64,000 nucleotides of DNA, taken from contig MKVB01000001.1 in assembly GCA_001899085.1 (NCBI GenBank), positions 530,785-594,784 of the forward strand, in the 5' to 3' direction. Made by a program: the position numbers and the translations under genes. Below, one piece after another: positions 25,079 to 32,184 of this stretch. The notes under the pieces were generated by a model. It saw only the letters and a program-made list of their open reading frames with translations, did no database searches and was not told where the DNA came from. Each line of letters opens with the position of its first letter. Positions within the stretch are counted from its first letter, which is position 1. This stretch comes from Devosia sp. 66-14 (GTDB lineage: Bacteria > Pseudomonadota > Alphaproteobacteria > Rhizobiales > Devosiaceae).

Positions 25079-25642
25079 ATGCAGCTCATTGCCCACCAGA
25101 CAGCCGCGAGACTGCTGTCACCCAAGCCACCCAGGGCGTCCGATCGGAACATCACCTATGCGATGGCGATGACCGACCTGGGCCGGGTACTGGTCGCCCG
25201 CAGTGACGCCGGCATCTGCGCCATCCTGTTCGGCGACAGCGATGACGATCTTGCCGCCGATCTCAAGACGCGTTTCGCCGACACTCCGCTGAAGGCCGAC
25301 AATGCCGCTCTGCGCTCCGAACTGAGCCAGGTGCTGAACTTCATCGGCGCGCCATCCGACAAGCTCGATTTCGCCGTCGACATGCGCGGCACGCCGTTCC
25401 AGTGCCGCGTCTGGGCCGCGCTGCGCGCCATCCCGGTGGGCGTCACCATCACCTACGCCGAACTGGCGAAGCGCATCGGCGCGCCACGGGCCGTGCGCGC
25501 CGTCGCCGGCGCCTGTGCCGCGAACCCCGTCGCGCTGGCCATTCCCTGTCATCGGGTGGTCCGCAGCGATGGCAGGCTGGCCGGCTATCGCTGGGGCCTC
25601 GAGCGCAAGCGCGCCCTGCGCGACAGGGAGGCCCAGCGATGA
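25079..25642 (+). CDS. ogt: methylated-DNA--protein-cysteine methyltransferase (Ogt paralogue)
   Basis: A 187-residue MGMT. The N-terminal domain runs from AMTDLGRVLVARSDAGICAILFG; the C-terminal domain has RGTPFQCRVWAALRAIPVGVTITYAELAKRIGAPRAVRAVAGACAANPVALAIPCHRVVRSDG with the active-site Cys in PCHRV, then the YRWGLERKRAL helix. It is closest in layout to the Ada C-terminal domain, and the N-terminal AKA-type leader is short. A purine-rich AAGGAG lies about 12 bases upstream. It is coupled to the following 2OG oxygenase by an ATGA overlap. Confidence 0.92.
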   Translation: MQLIAHQTAARLLSPKPPRASDRNITYAMAMTDLGRVLVARSDAGICAILFGDSDDDLAADLKTRFADTPLKADNAALRSELSQVLNFIGAPSDKLDFAVDMRGTPFQCRVWAALRAIPVGVTITYAELAKRIGAPRAVRAVAGACAANPVALAIPCHRVVRSDGRLAGYRWGLERKRALRDREAQR

Positions 25643-26388
25643 GCCTCCCCAGCAGCGCCTCTCCCACCGCCAACAATTTCGAAGCCGCCGACCTCCGTGT
25701 CAGCCGCTACGACTGGCCGACCCTGTCGCAGGACCTCAGCACCCATGGCTGCGCCGTGCTGAACAACCTGCTCTCGGTCGAAGAAAGCATGGAGGCGGCG
25801 GAACTCTACCTCGACAAGCAGCGCTTCCGCAGCCACATCACCATGGCTCGCCACGGCTTTGGCCGCGGCGAGTACCAGTATTTCAGCTACCCGCTGCCCG
25901 GCATGGTGGCCGGCCTGCGCAAGGCGCTCTATCCGCGCCTCGCCACCGTCGCCAACAAATGGCAAGAGCAGTTGCGGCTCGACCAGCGCTATCCCGCCGA
26001 TCACGCGGCATTCCTCGAGCAATGCCACGCACAGGGGCAGACCCGACCGACGCCGCTGCTGCTGCAATATGTGGAGGGTGACTTCAACTGCCTGCACCAG
26101 GATCTCTATGGCGATCTTGCCTTTCCCATCCAGGTGGCAATCCTGCTCTCCGAACCCGACCGCGACTTCACCGGCGGCGAGTTCGTGCTGACCGAGCAGC
26201 GTCCTCGCATGCAGAGCCGGGTGGAGGTGGTGCCGTTGCGTCAGGGCGATGCAGTCGCCTTCGCGGTGCATAATCGCTCCGTCGCCGGCAGCAAGGGCCA
26301 CTACCGCGTCAACCTCAGGCATGGCGTCAGCCGCATCCGCTCCGGCCTGCGGCATACGCTGGGCATCATCTTCCACGATGGCCGGTAG
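25639..26388 (+). CDS. 2OG-Fe(II) oxygenase in the alkylation-repair block
   Basis: A 249-residue dioxygenase. The metal site HxD is in NCLHQDLYGD near residues 152-161, with the distal histidine in FAVHNRSVAGSKGHYRVNLRHGVSRIRSG near 211-240, followed by the 2OG-binding arginine. A GGEFVLTEQRPRMQSR strand lies between. The ATG overlaps the ogt stop. Proteins of this type recur next to ada genes in alphaproteobacteria, but their substrate is unsettled; a DNA- or protein-repair hydroxylase is plausible. It is not an AlkB orthologue by sequence layout. Confidence 0.8.
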   Translation: MSLPSSASPTANNFEAADLRVSRYDWPTLSQDLSTHGCAVLNNLLSVEESMEAAELYLDKQRFRSHITMARHGFGRGEYQYFSYPLPGMVAGLRKALYPRLATVANKWQEQLRLDQRYPADHAAFLEQCHAQGQTRPTPLLLQYVEGDFNCLHQDLYGDLAFPIQVAILLSEPDRDFTGGEFVLTEQRPRMQSRVEVVPLRQGDAVAFAVHNRSVAGSKGHYRVNLRHGVSRIRSGLRHTLGIIFHDGR

Positions 26389-26412
26389 GCTCGCTCGCGG
26401 GTCGGCGCTGGC

Positions 26413-26426
26413 GATTTGACAGCAAG
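26413..26426 (+). promoter_or_regulatory. shared 14-bp promoter-proximal element, copy 2
   Basis: Identical to the element at 24999-25012 and 63 bp before the second ogt paralogue's start. Bases beyond the 14 diverge, so conservation looks functional rather than the trace of a simple duplication. Confidence 0.5.
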
Positions 26427-26488
26427 AACTGGAGCGCCCGGCGAACCGCTCTCAGCTAGCGTCGGGCCTTCAGCCAAAGGAGGCCCAC

Positions 26489-27103
26489 ATGTCAGAGATC
26501 ATCCGCTACTCCTGGGGCACGACCACGCTGGGTGACGTGCTGGTTGCCGTCTCCGACCGCGGCATCGTCGCCATCGACTTCGGCACCGGGCATGCTGCCG
26601 CCGAACGGGCGCTGCGCGAGCGGTTCGCCGCGACGGAGGTCCTCGAAGCGGACAAGCAGCTGGCCGACACGCTCGATCGGGTGATCCAGGCGATCGAGCA
26701 TCCGGGGATCGACCCGCAGCTGCCGCTCGACCTGCGCGGCACGCCGTACCAGGTCACGGTCTGGTCGATGCTGCGCGCGATCCCGCCCGGCGAAACGACC
26801 AATTACGGCGCGCTCGCCTTGCAACTCGGCACGCGCGATGCGCGGGACGTGACCGCGGCGATCGCCAGCAACCCGATCGCGGTGCTCGTCCCCTGTCATC
26901 GGGTCATCAGGAAGGACGGCAGCCTTTCCGGCTATCGCTGGGGTCAGAGACGCAAGCGCGAACTGCTGCTGCGAGAGCAGCGGGCCGGTTTCCAATCCAG
27001 CTCGGCTGACACGCCGCTGCTCCGGACGGCGACAGCGCTATGCGGCATGGATCGCCGACCTGAGTGGCAATCACATGCCGTCCGGCAGCGCCAGCTCGAC
27101 TGA
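26489..27103 (+). CDS. ogt: methylated-DNA--protein-cysteine methyltransferase (third stand-alone Ogt)
   Basis: A 204-residue protein. The MGMT domain (residues 1-165) has RGTPYQVTVWSMLRAIPPGETTNYGALALQLG, then AVLVPCHRVIRKDGSLSGYRWGQRRKRELL, with the active-site Cys in PCHRV. After the normal end of the fold there are about 40 extra residues (AGFQSSSADTPLLRTATALCGMDRRPEWQ...) unlike other members, suggesting read-through into former non-coding sequence or a small 3' frameshift. AAAGGAGG precedes the ATG by six bases. It has its own copy of the shared element. Confidence 0.9.
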   Translation: MSEIIRYSWGTTTLGDVLVAVSDRGIVAIDFGTGHAAAERALRERFAATEVLEADKQLADTLDRVIQAIEHPGIDPQLPLDLRGTPYQVTVWSMLRAIPPGETTNYGALALQLGTRDARDVTAAIASNPIAVLVPCHRVIRKDGSLSGYRWGQRRKRELLLREQRAGFQSSSADTPLLRTATALCGMDRRPEWQSHAVRQRQLD

Positions 27104-27127
27104 TCGATCGGCCGTCGCACCATTCGC

Positions 27128-27162
27128 GGCGGCCATTTGTCGGCGACAAGCAAATGACCGCC
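27128..27162 (+). terminator. hairpin after the third ogt
   Basis: GGCGG-C-CATTTG pairs with CAAATG-A-CCGCC (one mismatch) around an 11-base loop. It lies 25 bases after the stop and before the RiPP cluster. There is no T-run; it may be a weak terminator or an operator. Confidence 0.4.
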
Positions 27163-27337
27163 GTACCGTTGATGTTGCAAAGTGACATCGTTGTCGCGGA
27201 AGTCTAGGCGATCCGGTTTTGCACAGGTCGGTCCGCGCTTGTTCCAAATATTGTCGTCGGCCGGCTTCCGCACATCAAAAATTGCCGATACGGTCCATCA
27301 CAGGACGCGGTCAATCAATTCAGTCGGATCTCCTGCT

Positions 27338-28564
27338 GTGACAACTGAGCTATCAAACGCCCGAGGAACAGTTGCAGAACGTCAGGCCGACACTATTCCT
27401 CGACTTCTGATTGTTCCGCCGCGCCACAGCTCACCGTTGGTAGACGCGCAAGATCATCGGATCGCGCTTTCTCTCGTCACCGATGTTACGCTCAGCCTGT
27501 GCCGGAGCCGCCTCTACGAGGTCATCGCACCGCACTCGGCAATGAAGCTGACCAGCGGCCCAATCTGGGAAGAGATGCTCCCCGCCGATTACGTGGTCCT
27601 GACTGACGTCGTTCTTTGCCAGACCGGCCTGCCGGTTGCGCTGATGAGCATCGATGTTGTGGCGACGGCGCTTGGCCAGCGCGTTTACCGCGGTGAAGTC
27701 GAGTTGCGGTCCGGAGCGCTACAGAGCATCCATGACAGCTTCTGCGCCATCCTCGCCGACAAGATCTGCGGCGAGATCGGCGCCTATGAGCTGCGGAAAT
27801 ATCGGCGAACCGGCGCGGCGTCGGCATATGTCCACTACCTGATCGCCATGCAGAGACGCGATCGCAACGACCTGCCGTCCCTGCTCCGGGCGCAGAAATC
27901 CCTGGGCCGCGCCGTGCAGTTGTCGCCCGACTTCGTACCGGCCCTCGCCCAGTTGGCGCGCACCAAGACCCTCGAGTGGCTGGAACGCGGCAGCGCCGAC
28001 CGCACGCTGCTGCTGGAGGCGCGGCATCTGGCGCAGCGCGCCCACAGCTACGATGCCAATGACAGCGCCAGCCTGCGCGAACTCGGCCATGCGGCGCTCT
28101 ATCTGCACGATCTGGCCGGCGCGCGGGAGCATTTCGAGGCGGCGCACGAACTCGCCCCGAACCATGCCGACCTGCTCGTCGACCAGGCGGACGTCCTCAC
28201 CCACCTGTCGCGGCACGATGAAGCCGAGGCCAAGATATCGCGGGCGCTTTCCCTGAACCCGCTGGCGCCGGACGATTATTACTGGATCGCCGGCGCCGTC
28301 AGTTTCTTCAGGCGCGAGTACAGGCAGGCCCTGTCACGCCTGTCGGCAATGGAATCCCCCGGCCTGGCGCTGCGACTGATGGCAGCCTCGGCCGCGATGC
28401 TGAACGACAAGCAGGCGGCCGCGGAGTACCGCGAGCAGGCGCTGGCCCGCGATCCGGCATTCAGCGTCGACAAGTGGCAAAGCCTCTATCCGGCTCCCAA
28501 CCCGGATGACACGGCGCATTATCTCGACGCGTTGCTTTTGGCCGGCTTCCCGCGCGGGGCGTAA
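27338..28564 (+). CDS. TPR-repeat protein of the YcaO-TfuA cluster
   Basis: The first 120 residues resemble the TolB-like N-terminal domain seen in TPR proteins related to adenylate-cyclase/CadC families (PRLLIVPPRHSS, RIALSLVTDVTLSLCRSRLYEVIAPHS). The rest is a chain of helical TPR-type repeats (ADLLVDQADVLTHLSRHDEAEAKISRALSLNPLAPDDYYW and similar). No HTH or cyclase domain is present. The start is uncertain: the GTG chosen begins VTTELSNARG, but the frame is open to a GTG at 27182; the intervening sequence has poor codon use. The gene ends 54 bp before the candidate peptide gene and probably belongs to the same operon as a scaffold or regulator. Confidence 0.75.
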   Translation: MTTELSNARGTVAERQADTIPRLLIVPPRHSSPLVDAQDHRIALSLVTDVTLSLCRSRLYEVIAPHSAMKLTSGPIWEEMLPADYVVLTDVVLCQTGLPVALMSIDVVATALGQRVYRGEVELRSGALQSIHDSFCAILADKICGEIGAYELRKYRRTGAASAYVHYLIAMQRRDRNDLPSLLRAQKSLGRAVQLSPDFVPALAQLARTKTLEWLERGSADRTLLLEARHLAQRAHSYDANDSASLRELGHAALYLHDLAGAREHFEAAHELAPNHADLLVDQADVLTHLSRHDEAEAKISRALSLNPLAPDDYYWIAGAVSFFRREYRQALSRLSAMESPGLALRLMAASAAMLNDKQAAAEYREQALARDPAFSVDKWQSLYPAPNPDDTAHYLDALLLAGFPRGA

Positions 28565-28618
28565 ACCAAATATTAATTCGATTCTGGGCCTGCTGTGTTG
28601 TTCACAGGAGGACCTCAA

Positions 28619-28720
28619 TTGAACACTTCATCCGCTTCGTCGAAAGTTGCTACCGCAACCACCGTCAAGACTCTGCCGGCCCTGCCGCGCATTCCCAGCC
28701 GCAAGTTCTTCCGGCAGTAA
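28619..28720 (+). CDS. candidate RiPP precursor peptide
   Basis: A 33-residue peptide with a TTG start and a perfect AGGAGG seven bases upstream, ending three bases before the YcaO GTG. The N-terminal half is Ser/Thr-rich (NTSSASSKVATATT) and the C-terminal half basic and proline-rich (LPALPRIPSRKFFRQ). There is no cysteine, so classical thiazole formation is impossible. TfuA-partnered YcaO enzymes make backbone thioamides, which need no particular side chain. Position, ribosome site and size strongly suggest the substrate of the adjacent YcaO-TfuA pair; modified residues cannot be named. Confidence 0.7.
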   Translation: MNTSSASSKVATATTVKTLPALPRIPSRKFFRQ

Positions 28721-28723
28721 CCG

Positions 28724-29920
28724 GTGGGCGGCGCCGTCCCGACGCCGCCAAGCTGGTTTGAATATGGCGAACGCAATACACCGGCCGCACTGACCGTTGC
28801 ACGGCTGCGGCCGTACCTTGCTGCTCTTGGCATCACCCGCCTCGCCCGTCAGACCGGCCTCGATCGCATTGGGATTCCCTGTTTCTCAGCCATTCGGCCT
28901 GCCGGACTGACGCTCAGCGTCAGCCAGGGAAAAGGCCGCGACGATGCCGGCGCGATGGCATCGGCGCTGATGGAGGCTGCAGAGTTCGCCGTGGCCGAGC
29001 AATCGGAGGCTCCGTCGCGGGTTGCGACCGCCGAGACGCTCCGGCTCGCCGGCGAGACCTTCTATGACGCAGCGCGCCTGCTGCCGGCCGAGCATCCGCT
29101 GCCGACCGGTGCACCGATCCGCTGGCTCCGCGGCAGCTCCTGGCCCAGCCACGACGGCGTCTGGATCCCCCGCGATGCGCTGACCATCGGCGAACCAGCC
29201 ACCGACCTGCCGGAGGTCGGCCGCAGCACCAACGGCCTCGCCTCTGGCAACTCCACCGAGGAGGCGCTGTTTCACGCCATCTGCGAGTTGCTGGAGCGAG
29301 ACGCCACCTCGCTTTGGTCGCTCCTGCCTGATCCTCAGAGGCTGGCGACCGAGTTTTCCATCGACGTCGTGGATGACGCCGTGATCCAGGCTTTCGGCAG
29401 ACAGATCGCCGACGCCGACCTTGAGCTGCGGCTGTTCGACCAGACCACCGATCTCGGCGTCCCGTGCGTCATGGCGGTGATCAGCGAGCAAGGCTCCGGC
29501 AACGCCAGGCTGTTCGACATTGCCGCCGGTTATGGCTGCCACCCCACCGGCACCCGCGCCATCGGCCGCGCCATCACCGAGGCCGCCCAGACCAGGATCA
29601 CCAACATCGCCGGCGGCCGCGATGATTTCATGCCCGCCGAGTATTCCGAAGAGGTCGACGAGTCGGTCGCGTTCCTCGCAACGCCTGCTTCCAACCGTGG
29701 ACAGCCTCCCACCTGGCTTGCCCCCGATACGCCGCTGCCGGAAATGCTCGCGCTGCTGGCGCAGCGTATCGGCCCGACCGCCGGGATCGTCTGGAGCGAA
29801 CTGGGCGGCGCCCGCTATGGCATCTCCGTCGTACGCGCCTTGTCGGCAATGCTCGAAGACCGGGAGACCAACGTCAACTGGACGCCCGGGCCGCGCGCGC
29901 TGGCGGTGCTTGACCGATGA
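28724..29920 (+). CDS. YcaO-type cyclodehydratase/thioamidation enzyme
   Basis: A 398-residue YcaO. It has the ATP-binding signatures of the family: SQGKGRDDAGAMASALMEAAEFAVAE near residues 66-91, NGLASGNSTEEALFHAICELLERDA near 170-195, and EAAQTRITNIAGGRDD near 286-301. YcaO proteins activate peptide amide bonds with ATP. Paired with TfuA they catalyse thioamide formation, or azoline formation with other partners. The GTG three bases after the peptide's stop was chosen; the sequence downstream gives no better start. Its last codons overlap tfuA (ATGA). The C-terminus is not the PxPxP type of azoline-forming enzymes. Confidence 0.88.
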   Translation: MGGAVPTPPSWFEYGERNTPAALTVARLRPYLAALGITRLARQTGLDRIGIPCFSAIRPAGLTLSVSQGKGRDDAGAMASALMEAAEFAVAEQSEAPSRVATAETLRLAGETFYDAARLLPAEHPLPTGAPIRWLRGSSWPSHDGVWIPRDALTIGEPATDLPEVGRSTNGLASGNSTEEALFHAICELLERDATSLWSLLPDPQRLATEFSIDVVDDAVIQAFGRQIADADLELRLFDQTTDLGVPCVMAVISEQGSGNARLFDIAAGYGCHPTGTRAIGRAITEAAQTRITNIAGGRDDFMPAEYSEEVDESVAFLATPASNRGQPPTWLAPDTPLPEMLALLAQRIGPTAGIVWSELGGARYGISVVRALSAMLEDRETNVNWTPGPRALAVLDR

Positions 29921-30609
29921 GGGTGCTTTTCGTCGGACCGTCGCTATATGGCGAAACGCCGGACCTGGCCGGCCTCTCCGTCCGCTCTCCCGCGCGCCAG
30001 GGTGACGTCGCCCGGGCCGTGCTGGACGGCGCCGGCGCCATCGGCCTCATCGACGGGTTCTTCGATGCGGTGGCGGCGCCCTGGCACAAGGAGATTCTCT
30101 TCGCCCTCGATCGTGGCGTGACCATGCTCGGCGCGTCCTCGATGGGAGCGCTGCGCGCCGCCGAATGTGCCGCCTTCGGCATGATTCCGATCGGCGAGGT
30201 CGCCCGGCAATACTGCACCGGCGAGCTCGACGACGATGCCGCGGTGGCGATCTCCCACGGCCCGGAAGAGCTCGGCTATCCGCCACTGACTGAGCCACTG
30301 GTCAACGTACGGCCGACGCTCGATCGGTTGCGCAGCCTGCGGCTCATCTCCGAGCCCGAACAGCTGCGCATCTGGGACAGGGCCTGTCGGCTCTATTTCA
30401 AGGACCGCTCGATCGACGCATTGCTGCCCGCCGAGGAGCGGCCGGAGATCCTCGCCGCCTACCGCCGGCACCGGATCAACCGCAAGGCAGAAGATGCGCT
30501 GCTCTTGGTCGCCGAACTGAAGACCTGCAGCGCGTTGGCCACCCAGCACCCGGTCAAGCCGGAGCCGTCCTTCTTCTCGAGGCACATCCTTCCCGAAATG
30601 CTCGAATAG
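29917..30609 (+). CDS. tfuA: TfuA-like protein
   Basis: A 230-residue protein of the TfuA family, named after trifolitoxin production in Rhizobium. N-terminal VLFVGPSLYGETPDL, then GDVARAVLDGAGAIGLIDGFFDAVAAPWHKEILFALDRGVTMLGASSMGALRAAECAAFGM, which is the core family block, and a charged C-terminal region. TfuA proteins partner YcaO enzymes and are needed for backbone thioamidation, in part by recruiting the sulfur source. Start overlaps ycaO (ATGA). It is the last gene of the cluster and the last backbone gene before the island. Confidence 0.9.
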   Translation: MRVLFVGPSLYGETPDLAGLSVRSPARQGDVARAVLDGAGAIGLIDGFFDAVAAPWHKEILFALDRGVTMLGASSMGALRAAECAAFGMIPIGEVARQYCTGELDDDAAVAISHGPEELGYPPLTEPLVNVRPTLDRLRSLRLISEPEQLRIWDRACRLYFKDRSIDALLPAEERPEILAAYRRHRINRKAEDALLLVAELKTCSALATQHPVKPEPSFFSRHILPEMLE

Positions 30610-30704
30610 CGCCTTCGGCGATGCCTGACGGAAGCCGTCTGTGCGGCCGGCCTTTTGGGTCAGCCCCCGGCAATCACGGCTGATTTCGATTCTGCGGCAG
30701 ATGC

Positions 30705-30762
30705 TGGTGCGGGCGGTGGGACTCGAACCCACATGGGGATACCCCCTCCGGATTTTAAGTCC
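30705..30762 (-). tRNA. 3' fragment of tRNA-Leu(UAA), att-site scar of an integrated island
   Basis: On the minus strand the sequence reads from GGACTTAAAATCC (anticodon arm, anticodon TAA) through a long variable arm and GTGGGTTCGAGTCCCAC (T arm) to the acceptor 3' strand ending in CCA. The 5' half (acceptor, D arm and first anticodon strand) is absent; unrelated AT-rich sequence abuts it at about 30762. Tyrosine-recombinase islands usually integrate in the 3' half of tRNA genes, leaving a partial copy at one end and a restored copy at the other. The restored gene is expected beyond the right edge. Not expected to be functional. Confidence 0.8.
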
Positions 30763-31234
30763 TCTATCACATGCATTAAGTCATTGTTTTTGTGTATCTT
30801 TTTGTACTTGCTTTGCGCGTGTGTAAGGATTTGTGTAAGTCGCGCGAAGCAAAGCGGGGCTATGGTAGCCGCGGTTTATCCCCAAAGGATATTGGAAAGA
30901 CCGCACCTCACAGATTTCGCCGCAAGGAGTGGGCGTCCCACGCCACACCACGGGATTTGTCCGTCCTCGGCCCGTGGCGCTCGCGTCCGGCGGCGGTCAA
31001 GGCCGTAGCCGCGTAGCGGGCCCGCGGGCGCCTTGAGGGCTGCCGACGCGGCGCCAGCATGGAGTCGGACAAAACCCTGACCGAACACGTACGAGTCTGG
31101 CGGGCAGAGAAGCCTGCCCGCCGCTGGCAAGGCCAGAACGCCGGAGGGCGCCGCCCACACGCAAAACTCCTTGCGACGCGTAGAGTCGACCTATAGATGT
31201 CTATAGGTATCTATAAGAACCCATAGGTGTTGAG
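30763..31234. other. island-end non-coding stretch with repeats
   Basis: About 470 bp without a convincing gene. Near the tRNA scar it is AT-rich and carries TTGTGTAT at 30790-30797 and two TGTGTAAG copies at 30820-30827 and 30832-30839, which may be arm-type recombinase sites. The middle has a GC-rich stretch resembling decayed coding or rRNA-flank sequence. The right end contains a palindrome before the next gene. Confidence 0.5.
31190..31207. promoter_or_regulatory. 18-bp palindrome before the HEVGH gene pair
   Basis: CCTATAGA and TCTATAGG are perfect inverted arms around TG. Related half-sites TCTATAAG and CCATAGG follow up to the start of the next gene, suggesting several binding sites for a regulator. 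Confidence 0.5.
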
Positions 31235-31567
31235 ATGAAGGTGTTCTATCCCCTTCGGTTCGAGGACGTGCCGGCGAGCGGCCCACATGAGGTCGGCACG
31301 CAGTATCGTGTCGCCTTCGGGCTGGAGCATTGGGGCGAAGGCGAAGCCGAGTACGTCTACAAGGTGCAGATGGTCTATGGCGGCCAGGTCTCCGGGCGTC
31401 GCAGCCCCTCCTTTCCGGAAGGAAGCGACGACCTCGAGCGGGTGCTCGACGCCCTGCAACGGGTCCGCAAGGGCGAGGGCCAGAAGAGCCGCGGCGCAGT
31501 GCATCCGGCCGGCCCGGACAAGGGTATTACGCCTTCGGAAGCCAAAGATCAGACGAGCGACATCTGA
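31235..31567 (+). CDS. hypothetical protein
   Basis: A 110-residue protein, MKVFYPLRFEDVPASGPHEVGTQYRVAFGLEHWGEGEAEYVYKVQMVYGG... in shape a small beta-rich domain followed by a basic, disordered tail (RKGEGQKSRG...). Not recognised. The TGATG junction with the next gene (one-base overlap) implies one operon. A set of CTATAG-type palindromic sites lies in its leader. Confidence 0.6.
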   Translation: MKVFYPLRFEDVPASGPHEVGTQYRVAFGLEHWGEGEAEYVYKVQMVYGGQVSGRRSPSFPEGSDDLERVLDALQRVRKGEGQKSRGAVHPAGPDKGITPSEAKDQTSDI

Positions 31568-32157
31568 TGCCACCATGGATTCCCTATGACAAGCTCCGGG
31601 ACTACCCCGCGACGCTGCGTGTTGCCCGGCATGAAGTCGGGCATTACTTGGCTGGCCGCCATTTCGGCTTCAAAATGGATGGCGTCACCTTGCAGGTAAG
31701 CCACACCGGCGACAACTACGGAACAAGCTCGATCACGCTGTCGAAACCGTTGAGGAAGATGCCCGAGGTGGAGCGATACCTCGAAGAACGAGTGGTCTGC
31801 CTGATGGCCGGTCTCGCCGGCGAGGTCGTTGATCTCGATGAGGTGAAGGACAGAGCCATCTACGAGCACGCCAAGCTAAACGCCTCGCAGGATTTCGCGA
31901 AGGTTCGCGAACTCATGCATCTCATTCGGAACATCCGGCATGCCAAGGATGCGCTCACAAAGGCAGGACCGCAGTTGAAGGCCATCGATGATGAGCTCAC
32001 GCAGCGGACGATCCAGTTCATCAATTCAGAGCGGGCCTTGCTCGATGAGCTAGCGCCGCTACTTGCGGACCAGATTACGGCCTGGGACCAACCTGTGTCC
32101 CTCTCTACCAAGGACCTCGCCAAAATCCCGTCGCTAAGGCGGCGTTTTCCGTCTTAG
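31567..32157 (+). CDS. putative zinc metallopeptidase-like protein (HEVGH motif)
   Basis: A 196-residue protein with a zincin signature ATLRVARHEVGHYLAGRHFGF near residues 20-40, similar to the HExGH site of M41/FtsH-type peptidase domains, and LMAGLAGEVVDLDEVKDRAIYEHAKLNASQDFAKVREL downstream, which resembles the region carrying the third ligand. No AAA domain or signal peptide is present. It could be a stand-alone M41-like peptidase of a mobile element. Coupled to the gene before it. Confidence 0.65.
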   Translation: MPPWIPYDKLRDYPATLRVARHEVGHYLAGRHFGFKMDGVTLQVSHTGDNYGTSSITLSKPLRKMPEVERYLEERVVCLMAGLAGEVVDLDEVKDRAIYEHAKLNASQDFAKVRELMHLIRNIRHAKDALTKAGPQLKAIDDELTQRTIQFINSERALLDELAPLLADQITAWDQPVSLSTKDLAKIPSLRRRFPS

Positions 32158-32184
32158 CAGGGACCGCCCAGCGATGTGGGCCAG

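Noticed and set aside
30655-31008. A 117-codon reading frame across the tRNA fragment, with GGTRTHMGIPPPDFKSS
   Set aside because: That peptide is the translation of the tRNA-Leu 3' part; such frames are well-known false genes.
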